A stretch of 13,854 bases of DNA from Chloroflexota bacterium (GTDB lineage Bacteria > Chloroflexota > UBA6077 > JACQUR01), in NCBI GenBank assembly GCA_016210245.1, contig JACQUR010000390.1, forward strand, positions 1 to 13,854, given 5' to 3'. Under the pieces are notes generated by a model. That model was not told where the DNA came from. It worked only from the letters and a program-made list of their open reading frames with translations, and made no database searches. Position numbers and translations under genes: made by a program. This document shows, one piece after another, positions 1 through 7,588 of the stretch (the stretch's first letter is position 1; the number at the start of each line of letters is the position of its first letter).

Positions 1-58
1 ATGGAGGCACGCCTCCATCCGTTCCCATCCGTTCAATCCGCTCCCGGAAATCCGTTGA
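1..58. repeat. Short tandem repeats and small hairpin downstream of cmr6
   Basis: Bases 1-18 form an 8-bp perfect inverted repeat (ATGGAGGC and GCCTCCAT) with a 2-nt loop. From 15 the unit ccatccgttc occurs twice back to back (15-24 and 25-34), followed by degenerate copies near 35-44 and 49-58. This lies beyond the cmr6 stop at 106, so it is the 3' side of the cas operon. The hairpin could help end transcription, but no T-run follows it on the minus strand before the window ends, so I do not call a terminator. It is more likely low-complexity or dispersed repeat DNA. Bases 59-105 show nothing recognisable. Confidence 0.55.
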
Positions 59-105
59 CAGCTATCCGCGCTCAGCAGAGGCCGGAAGTTATTCGTTGAC
101 GCCCC

Positions 106-1269
106 CTATGCCCGGCGGATGCTTACCACCGTGGCGCCTCGCAGCTCGAAGACCACTCGCCCCTTGTTGCCCGGCGTGCTGCCCCTCACGGCGGTCGTGG
201 CGAAGCGGTACACCTGGCCCGTTTCGTCGTCGCGTACCCGACCAAACCGCTTGTCCGGACGGATCTCCAGGATGACTCCCTGGCGCAGCACTGGCGGCTC
301 GACCATTTCGGGCGGCGCGGTCGGCTTGGAGGCAGGCAGCCCCGGCGCGGGGAGAGCTCGGACCGGTGGCCGCTCTGTAGGCACGGGCGCCGGCAACCCG
401 ACGAAGTATCCGTACCCCGCGCCGGTCTTGGCGCCAGCCCCGAGTTCCGCCAGTCCACGCCCCAGCCAGGTCCTGGCCAGGTCGCGCAGCGTGTACCCAT
501 CGTCGTCCAGCCGCCCGCGCCAGCCCACCGCAAAGCGGAACTCGGTGGCCTCGGCCACGGTGAGGAAGTACACCGGCCTGGGGCTCTGCCAGTCCGTGGG
601 CGCCACGCGGGCCGTGGCATCGCCGTAATACTCCGGATAGTGGGGGTTCATGATGTCCAGCGCCAGACGGGGCAGCCGGCTCGGGATGGCGTCGAAGAAG
701 ATAGCGTGCCCGGCGCCGGCAGTGGTGCCGAAGATGGCACGGTAGTGGCGAGCGAGCGTGCGCGCCGCCTCGGTCGTGGCACCGTGCTGCTGCTCGAGTC
801 GCTGGCGGAACTTTTCTTCCTCGCCCAGGCTCAGCAGGTCGTCCAGTAGGCCCAGGTTCTGCGCGCCCAGTTGCTCCGCCACGGCCACCAGTCCGAGGGC
901 GCGCGCGACTCCCTTGACCCCGCTGCCCGGCAGGATGGGGAAGCCGTAGCGGTGGAAGGTGAAGCCTACCTCCAGGGCGCCTTTCCTGCCCAGGCCAGTC
1001 ACCAGCCGCCACTCCGTGGCCAGGGCGAACGGCTCGGCGTCCGCAGCCCGCACTGCCGCGGTCCAGCGGTCGTTCCAGGCACGGAGCAGCGCCACGTCCG
1101 CTCGCTCGGAGGCCGCAGCCACCGCTGCCAGCCCGTCACGCTTCAGCGTCGCCGCCTCCGCCCAATCGGGTCCGAAGCGGTCGAAGACCAGGCCCGGGTT
1201 CTGCGGCGTCGCCGCACGGTGGCGTTCCCAGGCGCGGGCGGTGGCCGGGGGGATGGGGTAGCCGGTCAT
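106..1269 (-). CDS. cmr6: Type III-B Cmr6 RAMP subunit with C-terminal OB-fold-like extension
   Basis: Cmr6 is a Cas7-like RAMP subunit near the 3' end of the crRNA in the type III-B effector. The 387-residue product carries the family hallmarks: a GLGRKGALEVGFTFHRYGFP segment (residues 92-111), PGSGVKGVARA (114-124), FFDAIPSRLPRLALDIMNPHYPEYY (191-215) and a terminal KTGAGYGYF (281-289). The usual family core ends about there. After it come a proline-rich linker (about 291-327) and a domain at 329-387 that reads like a cold-shock/S1 OB-fold (GVILEI, KRFGRVRDD, VYRF, GNKGRVVFEL, VVSI). The ATG overlaps the cmr5 stop by 4 nt (ATGA), with a GGGGAAGGAG purine tract just upstream. It is the last gene of the operon. 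The Cmr6 assignment is firm; the OB-fold is inferred from its strand pattern and glycines. Confidence 0.93.
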   Translation of the reverse strand: MTGYPIPPATARAWERHRAATPQNPGLVFDRFGPDWAEAATLKRDGLAAVAAASERADVALLRAWNDRWTAAVRAADAEPFALATEWRLVTGLGRKGALEVGFTFHRYGFPILPGSGVKGVARALGLVAVAEQLGAQNLGLLDDLLSLGEEEKFRQRLEQQHGATTEAARTLARHYRAIFGTTAGAGHAIFFDAIPSRLPRLALDIMNPHYPEYYGDATARVAPTDWQSPRPVYFLTVAEATEFRFAVGWRGRLDDDGYTLRDLARTWLGRGLAELGAGAKTGAGYGYFVGLPAPVPTERPPVRALPAPGLPASKPTAPPEMVEPPVLRQGVILEIRPDKRFGRVRDDETGQVYRFATTAVRGSTPGNKGRVVFELRGATVVSIRRA

Positions 1270-1688
1270 CGCTCCTTCCCCTCGGCTGTCTCGGTGGGCA
1301 GTTCCGCCTCAGCGAAGCGTTTGACCCACACCAGGAAGGCGATCGCCTCGGCCGTGGCGCGGCGGTAGTGCTCGGTGGTAGCCTCGTTCATTATCCAGAC
1401 CAGCACGTCCACGGCCTCGACCAACCGCAGCTCGCTGCGCACCCGCCCGGAAACGTGCTCCAGGAGCTGGTAGTGGGCGTTGTCACCGCCGTGCGCTGGC
1501 CGACCGTTCTGGCAGCCTTTCGCGCGCCAGAAGGCCAGCATCTGGCCCAGCCCGTTGGCCTGCACGTCGGCCGGGGCGTTCCTGGCCAGGGAGCCGTAGT
1601 CCCTGGCATACGCCTGCTCCTTGACGCCACGCACGCAGTCCCACGCCTGCGCGGCCCGCTGCTGCTCCAGCGACTGTTGTCGACTCAT
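1266..1688 (-). CDS. cmr5: Type III-B Cmr5 small subunit
   Basis: Cmr5 is the small alpha-helical subunit that forms the inner filament of the Cmr complex beside Cmr4. The 140-residue product is the normal family size. It shows the family pattern: RDYGSLARNAPADVQANGLG (29-48), then LAFWRAKG (51-58), and a C-terminal YRRATAEAIAFLVWVKRFAEAE (108-129). I chose the ATG at 1688 because AAGGAGG stands 8 nt before it. The open frame continues upstream, but only through the palindromic repeat and cmr4 antiframe sequence, which does not resemble Cmr5. The 110-nt gap to cmr4 is the largest inside the cas operon and holds a 29-bp hairpin. The stop overlaps the cmr6 start. Confidence 0.93.
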   Translation of the reverse strand: MSRQQSLEQQRAAQAWDCVRGVKEQAYARDYGSLARNAPADVQANGLGQMLAFWRAKGCQNGRPAHGGDNAHYQLLEHVSGRVRSELRLVEAVDVLVWIMNEATTEHYRRATAEAIAFLVWVKRFAEAELPTETAEGKER

Positions 1689-1705
1689 AGCTACCCCCTC
1701 CTTTG

Positions 1706-1778
1706 CGGTGGGGCGGGCGTCTCTGCCCGCCCGTCCGTGCGGCCGGGCCACGGGCGGGCAGAGACGCCCGCCCCACCG
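1706..1778. repeat. Perfect 29-bp inverted repeat between cmr4 and cmr5
   Basis: Arms at 1706-1734 and 1750-1778 are exact reverse complements over 29 bp, with a 15-nt loop at 1735-1749. The arm begins CGGTGGGGCGGGCGTCTCTG. It fills most of the cmr4-cmr5 gap (1689-1798) and ends a few bases upstream of the cmr5 Shine-Dalgarno. It resembles the GC-rich dispersed palindromes found between genes in many Chloroflexota and Planctomycetota genomes. That resemblance is from memory, not from a search. In the operon mRNA it would form a very stable hairpin. Confidence 0.95.
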
Positions 1779-1798
1779 AGCCTGGCTCAACGCCAGGG

Positions 1799-2705
<907 letters not shown>

Positions 2706-2713
<8 letters not shown>

Positions 2714-3773
2714 GGGTCCACTCCTCGATCAGGATCTGGCCGAAGCCGATCTCTGCCCCGGCCTCGGCCAGGGCGCGCTGGGCGAGGCCGGGGCGCAGCC
2801 GAGCCTGGCCGCTGGCCTCGAAGTAGTACACGCTCCCGGCCGGCACGTAGCGGCGGGCGGGCTTGTGGCGCTGGCTGGCCAGGTCGAAGCCGCCCACGCT
2901 CTCGTAGCGCGGGAGCGCCGCCGCCACCCGCTCCACCCGGCCCTCGAAGAAGCGGCCCCAGTCCCCGCCGTCCGGCTGCCAGCCGCCCGCGAACCAGGTG
3001 GGGGTGGCGAAGTAGACTTTGAAGCGCGCGGGCAGTGGGTCGGGCGGCGCCGGCCAGGCAGGGGCCGCCACCTGCTCGAACCACGCGCCCCGCCCCTCGC
3101 CGCCGATGCGCAGCACCCCGCGCGCGGGCCAGCCGGCGTACCCCTCCACCTCCACCAGCAGGCCCACGTGGTGCTGGGGGCGAATGCACTCGGTCTCGTA
3201 CAGCGCCCCTTCCAGGGTGGTTCGCAGGCCAGTGTCGCGCCCGATGCCCATGCGACTCTCGCGGCAGAACAGCGCCTCGCTCGGCACGCCCGCCACGGTG
3301 TCGCCCCGCAGGTACGCCCGCAGGTCGGGCTCGTCCAGCCACAGCCCGGCCTCACCCTTGGACGGCCGGTCCTGGAGCCCGAGCAGCAGCGGGGTGGGCG
3401 CGCTGGCCAGGACGGCGGCGGGCGGCGCCTGGGGCGCGGAGGCAGGCTTGAGCGCCCACTTGTCCTCCCCGGCCGTGACGGCGTCGGCCGGCTGGGGGAA
3501 GTAGCGCACGATCTGCCCGCCCTCCCGCCTGGCCAGAAAGGGGCCGCGCAGCCGCAGTTGTCTCACATCCTCAGCGGTGCCCACAGCGCGGGCGATGGCC
3601 TGCCGATCGCGCAGGTCCACGCCCTGCACCACCAGGTGGTGGGAGCGGATGACGCCCTGGACCACGCTGGGATAGGGCGGGAACAGGCTCTGGGCGCGAT
3701 GGTCGCTCAGCGCGTCGAAGGGACGCCCGTCGCGGAAGAGCCACACGTCGACCGCTTCCAGGAACAGGTGCAT
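2706..3773 (-). CDS. cmr3: Type III-B Cmr3 (Cas5-group RAMP)
   Basis: Cmr3 is the Cas5-like RAMP that, with Cas10, caps the complex at the 5' handle of the crRNA. The 355-residue product begins with the signature FLEAVDVWLFRDGRPFDALS (residues 4-23) followed by SLFPPYPSVVQGVIRSH (29-45). Near the C-terminus it has ARRYVPAGSVYYFEASG and ends with EIGFGQILIEEW, all typical of Cmr3. ATG at 3773 directly follows a GTG at 3776 that is an equally possible start. GGGAGGGGG lies just upstream and serves either one. The ATG shares one base with the cas10 stop (TGATG), while the GTG would overlap it by 4 nt, so coupled translation is likely in both cases. Confidence 0.94.
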
Positions 3774-5557
3774 CACTCACCCCCTCCCTGGGCCACGAAG
3801 CGCGCCAGCACCAGCCAGCGCCCGAGCCCCTCCGTCCCCTCTGGCAGGTGCGTCGCCCAGGCGTGCAGCCGCTCCGCCCACTGCGCCGGCACGGGCGCAT
3901 CCGGGTGGCGCGCGGCGCGGTGGCGCGCCAGCAGGCGTTTGAGCTCGGCGGCGAAGGCCGCGCCAGCCTGTGGGAAGGCGTACGCCGCGCCCGCCGCGTC
4001 GTAGGCGAAGCGGGAGGCCAGCGCGTCGTCGGCGAACAGCTTCACGAGCTGGCCAAACGGTTCACCCACTGCCGCCCACGGGCCACGCGCCTCCGTGGTC
4101 TCGCCGCTGCGCCTGAGCACCCGCACGCATACGGCGGCTTTGCCCGGCACCTGCTTGGCGTGCGTCTCGGCCTCGCGCGCTGCGCGCAGCGTGGCGTCCA
4201 GCGGGTAGAGGTGGTGGGCCACGGCGATACCGGCCGAGGCGCTGCCCCCGGTGGTGGCGGCGAACGCCTGGGCGAGCGCCCGGGCGGTTGGCAACGCCCG
4301 GGCCAGTGGCGCCAGCAGGAGCACGTCGTCGCCGCCATTGTAGACCAGGCAGGCGTGCTCGGAGGCGACGAGCGAGGGCACCTGGTCCGAGAACTGGGCC
4401 AGGCGGAGGCTCAACTGGTGGTGGGCCGCGCGGGGATCTGGCTCGGCCAGGCACTTGTTGAGCCGCTTGCCCATGTCGTCGCCGTCCAGCACGATGGCGG
4501 CGTAGTAGGGCGAGGGGCGGGCGCGGGCCCGATCGTAGAGCCCGCTCAGGGCCGCTTGCGCCTGCCGCAGAGCGTCCCGGTCGGGTCGGGCCAGGTGATA
4601 GCTGTCCTCCAGGCGTCCATCGGCCAGCGTGTCCAGGTAGAGCAAGTCGCCATCGTAGGGCCAGTCCGGATCGTTGCGCGCCCGGTACAGGTGGCGCCCC
4701 AGCAGAGCCTCCACCGCCTGGCGATAGCCGGCCAGGTGCGGGCGCGCCCGGTCCAGGAAGTCGGCGCTGGCGACCGTGCTGGTGGAGGGGAAACGCCCTG
4801 GCTCGGCGAAGGGGCTGAAGCGCCTGGCCAGCCCGAGGGCATCCAGGCGCTCGCGGCCCCGGGGGCGCAGTCGAGCCGGCGTGGTGGCCTCGGCCGCGGC
4901 CTGCCAGTAGGCGCGGGCGTCGGTGCCGGCCGTGTGGAGGGCTTCGCGCCGCCCGCTCAGGGTGTCCTTCGGGCCCGGCTCATCCAGGGCGTCGAAGGCC
5001 CGGGTGCGCTTGGTGGCCTCCAGGGCGCGGCTGGCCTCACGGTAGGCGTCGGCGTAGGAGCGGCCATCGCGCCCGGCCGCGGCCCAGAAGACCTCCCACG
5101 GGGAGGCGGTCTGCCGCTCCCAGATCTGCTGCCAGACGTGGTCGACCGGCGCCGATGGCGCGCACGCCTGGCGGAAGGCCTGTCTGGCCTCACCCGCCAG
5201 GCGCTGCCACTCGGCCAGGAGCGCCTGCTCGGCGGCGCGCGCGCACGCCCTGGCCTGCTCGCGCGGCACCACGGCCACCAGCTTGTTGGGCGCGTCGCTA
5301 GCGGCCGAGACGGCGGCATGTTCGGGTTGCGGGCCATCTCCTTCGCACTCTGGTTTGTTGGGCGCGTCGCTAGCGGCCGAGACGGCGGCTGGATAGACTA
5401 GCGCGCCGCCGCCCCGCCGGACGGCCCGCGCCGCCGCCGTGGCCAGGGCGACCAGGATGCGGCTGGCGGCGAACAGGTCGCTCGCCCGCCGCGCCTCAGC
5501 GATGAAGCTCTGGACGGGGCCGAAGGTGAAGATGAGGACGGCCTGGGCTTCAGGCAT
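3773..5557 (-). CDS. cas10: Cas10/Cmr2 with GGDD palm, lacking the HD domain
   Basis: This is the large subunit of the type III-B complex, which makes cyclic oligoadenylate when target RNA binds. The 594-residue product starts straight at the Cmr2 palm segment FTFGPVQSFIAEARRASDLF (10-29), without the roughly 200-residue HD nuclease part seen in longer family members. Other hallmarks are FPSTSTVA (256-263), VLDGDDMGK (356-364) and GGDD (408-411) with SAGIAVAHHLYPL after it, so the cyclase site looks intact. Where many Cmr2 proteins have a KC-x-L-C/T-G zinc-finger half, this one reads KDTLSG (197-202), and no paired CxxC is present. Residues 57-68 and 81-92 are identical (AAVSAASDAPNK), an in-frame duplication. 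The ATG has GGGAGG upstream and overlaps the cmr1 stop by 8 nt. Confidence 0.95.
   Translation of the reverse strand: MPEAQAVLIFTFGPVQSFIAEARRASDLFAASRILVALATAAARAVRRGGGALVYPAAVSAASDAPNKPECEGDGPQPEHAAVSAASDAPNKLVAVVPREQARACARAAEQALLAEWQRLAGEARQAFRQACAPSAPVDHVWQQIWERQTASPWEVFWAAAGRDGRSYADAYREASRALEATKRTRAFDALDEPGPKDTLSGRREALHTAGTDARAYWQAAAEATTPARLRPRGRERLDALGLARRFSPFAEPGRFPSTSTVASADFLDRARPHLAGYRQAVEALLGRHLYRARNDPDWPYDGDLLYLDTLADGRLEDSYHLARPDRDALRQAQAALSGLYDRARARPSPYYAAIVLDGDDMGKRLNKCLAEPDPRAAHHQLSLRLAQFSDQVPSLVASEHACLVYNGGDDVLLLAPLARALPTARALAQAFAATTGGSASAGIAVAHHLYPLDATLRAAREAETHAKQVPGKAAVCVRVLRRSGETTEARGPWAAVGEPFGQLVKLFADDALASRFAYDAAGAAYAFPQAGAAFAAELKRLLARHRAARHPDAPVPAQWAERLHAWATHLPEGTEGLGRWLVLARFVAQGGGE
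5283..5389. repeat. 35-nt direct repeat inside cas10
   Basis: Two identical 35-nt copies at 5283-5317 and 5355-5389 are separated by 37 nt. The period is 72 nt, or 24 codons, so the reading frame is kept. The repeat contains the palindrome CGCTAGCG. The extra segment encodes PECEGDGPQPEH plus a second AAVSAASDAPNK just before the conserved PNKLVAVVP stretch of Cmr2. It may be a duplication, a small in-frame mobile palindrome, or an assembly artefact. Confidence 0.95.
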
Positions 5558-6722
5558 AGACCACCTCCCAAGCGCCGGGGAAGCTGGCGCGCACCCAGGC
5601 CTCGATCAGCGCATAGTCGGTGGGAGGACGGATCGGCGGCGGCGCTCCTCGGGTGCGCGCGGACAAGCGCGCCCCTTCGGGCAAGAACGCGGAGGCGAAC
5701 AGCGTGGCCACGCCGACCGCCGTGCCGTCGGCGGTGCGGGAGACCTTGAGCCAGAGGGGCGAGGCGCGGCGGTCCAGCGTGTCCGCCCCGAGCCGGGCCT
5801 GGACCGTGGCCGACGGGCCGCCGCCGGGGTAGCGGTAGGGGATGGGCAGGCCGAACACGGCGCGCTCCACGGTGGGGATGGGCTGGCCGTCCAGCCAGCG
5901 GGCCACCTGGCTCCGGTCGGGCTCGCGGCGGGCGCGGAACGTTAGCATCGCCTGGCCGATCATTTCCACGGCCTGATCGGGGCGAGGCCAGGTGCCCAGC
6001 ACCCACACCCGGCACGCGCTGGGATGGAGCAGGTCGAAGGCGGGGGGAAGGCGCGGCGGCGCGCTGCCCGGGGCGGCGAAGTGCTGCCTGACCACGCGCA
6101 GCCCCGCGCCGAGTTGCTGTGCCGCCTGGGCTACGTCTTTCGCGGCCAGGGCAAAGCTCAGCCCGGCCGCGGTGGGGCTTCCCCGCACCGACAGACTGCC
6201 GGCGGTGCGCCGGGCGCGCGACCCGAGGCCGCCCAGGTGCATGAGCAGCCACAGGGCCGCGACCGCCTGGTCCAGGCTGCGCTCGGGCGTCGCGGCGCCC
6301 GGCCGGGCGCTCAACTCGAGGTCGAACGTCGTTTCCGGCGGGTAGAACTCCTTGGGTGGCTGGTAGTTGCCCCGTTCCCGGCGCCCGCTCTCGACCATCG
6401 ACCAGTAGAGGTAGTCGCGCCCCATGGCACCCTGGCGGATGTACGGGACGGGCTTCGGCAGCGAGCCGTGCCGGATGCGGAGGGTGACGGCCGAGGCGCC
6501 CCCGAGGCTGGCGTCCGCGCTCCCGAACACCGCTGCCTCCGCACGGCGCACCGCCGCCACGTCGCCGCCCACCGCGCCGCCCGCGGCCGCCCGCAGCCAG
6601 TACCGCAACACGCCGCGAAAGGCGGGCGGCCGCAGCTCCGGCGCCCCGCGCGGATCGGCCCCGCCCAGGAAGAGCGGGGTGACGGTTTCGAGGGTGAGGA
6701 TCACGCTGCCATTCGCTGGCAT
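5550..6722 (-). CDS. cmr1: Type III-B Cmr1 RAMP subunit
   Basis: Cmr1 is the RAMP subunit at the 3' end of crRNA in type III-B complexes. The 390-residue product opens with ILTLETVTPLFLGGADPRGA (8-27), followed by the diagnostic PELRPPAFRGVLRYWLRAAA (28-47) and later HLGGLGSRARRTAGSLS (162-178). These motifs identify Cmr1 firmly and the length fits. I chose ATG at 6722 because AAGGAGG lies 6 nt upstream and the family motif follows at once. The frame stays open to about 7142, but that part is antiframe to the preceding gene. A 41-nt gap separates it from the Cas5-like gene, the first Cmr gene thus following the type I set directly. Its stop overlaps the cas10 start (ATGCCTGA). Confidence 0.94.
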   Translation of the reverse strand: MPANGSVILTLETVTPLFLGGADPRGAPELRPPAFRGVLRYWLRAAAGGAVGGDVAAVRRAEAAVFGSADASLGGASAVTLRIRHGSLPKPVPYIRQGAMGRDYLYWSMVESGRRERGNYQPPKEFYPPETTFDLELSARPGAATPERSLDQAVAALWLLMHLGGLGSRARRTAGSLSVRGSPTAAGLSFALAAKDVAQAAQQLGAGLRVVRQHFAAPGSAPPRLPPAFDLLHPSACRVWVLGTWPRPDQAVEMIGQAMLTFRARREPDRSQVARWLDGQPIPTVERAVFGLPIPYRYPGGGPSATVQARLGADTLDRRASPLWLKVSRTADGTAVGVATLFASAFLPEGARLSARTRGAPPPIRPPTDYALIEAWVRASFPGAWEVVYA

Positions 6723-6763
6723 GCCTGGCCTCCTTGTGCGCGGGGCAGGCTCGGCCCCGTCTG

Positions 6764-7588
6764 CTAGCGCTGCTCCTCCACCGAACGATACTCCGTGAAT
6801 CCAGGCCCGGTGTTGGCCAACCCGAGCGGGACGATGGTGCGGACGAAACGCCGATGGCGGTCGCGGCGGGCTGGGGCGTCGCTGTAGGTGCTCAGCACCT
6901 GCAGGGTTGCGTCCGGCCCAAAATCGTCCAGTTCGGCAACGTGCCACATCGGGGGCATCTGCCAGGAGCCTTGCTCGGAGAGCGCCTGGGTGAAGTCTGC
7001 TCCCAGCGCCTCGGCTCTGTCCAGACCCAGGAATTGAACGAACGAGCCACGCTTGCCGACATAGTTGACGTGGGGCAACAGGTGCGCCAGGCGATCCGCG
7101 AGCAGGGCATCGCCAGCGGCCAGGTCGAACGCCCAGCGCCACAGGCCGTGGTGGTGGACGACTTCACGGTAGGCGATGCTGGACACGAAAGGACGGAGCT
7201 TGTCCGGAGCCTTGGGCTCTTGCCGCACCTTCACGAAGGTCTGGGTGACTACCGCCCGCTCGGGAGGGGAGATGCGAGCCTCCACTCGCGCCAGGGATTG
7301 GAGGAACTGATCGCACTCCGGCTCGCTCAGCCCTGCGCGGAAGGCCGCGTCTACGAGCGCCATCTTGAGCGCATAGAACGTGGGCACCAGCAAGGTCTTG
7401 CCCACCGAGCTGGTAGCCAGGCTGGTCTTCAAAGAGAACAGGGCCACCGGCGCGAAGGTGGCTACCAGCCACTGCCCGGGTCCGGGAACCCCTGCCACCG
7501 GGCCCGGGCGGGCCAGTTCATCCGCCCAGAGCTGCCGGGCATCCAGGGGATCGGCTGTCGCTTGCTTCTGCCCGCGGTCGCTAAGCAT
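6764..7588 (-). CDS. cas5: Cas5-like type I Cascade subunit
   Basis: Cas5 binds the 5' handle of crRNA in type I Cascade complexes. The 274-residue product has a Cas5-like opening after a 38-residue lead: QWLVATFAPVALFSLKTSLA (39-58), then VGKTLLVPTFYALKMALVDAA (62-82), the spot where Cas5 proteins have their PS/PT-x-x-x-LKG-x-L segment. TQTFVKV (115-121), YREVVHHHGLW (140-150) and YVGKRGSFVQFLG (176-188) also suit the fold. The glycine-rich C-terminal end is weak. The gene sits after cas7 with an 8-nt overlap (ATGCTTAG) and an AAGGTGAG Shine-Dalgarno, and before cmr1. Cas5 is assigned partly from position and is less certain than its neighbours; an atypical Cas5/RAMP is the alternative. Confidence 0.75.
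   Translation of the reverse strand: MLSDRGQKQATADPLDARQLWADELARPGPVAGVPGPGQWLVATFAPVALFSLKTSLATSSVGKTLLVPTFYALKMALVDAAFRAGLSEPECDQFLQSLARVEARISPPERAVVTQTFVKVRQEPKAPDKLRPFVSSIAYREVVHHHGLWRWAFDLAAGDALLADRLAHLLPHVNYVGKRGSFVQFLGLDRAEALGADFTQALSEQGSWQMPPMWHVAELDDFGPDATLQVLSTYSDAPARRDRHRRFVRTIVPLGLANTGPGFTEYRSVEEQR

Noticed and set aside
1..18. Hairpin as a rho-independent terminator for the cas operon
   Set aside because: There is no T-run after the stem on the minus strand within the window, and the stem is short.
5283..5389. CRISPR-like 35/37 nt repeat geometry inside cas10
   Set aside because: It lies in frame within a conserved coding gene, has only two copies and a period of exactly 24 codons, so it is treated as a coding duplication or element, not an array.
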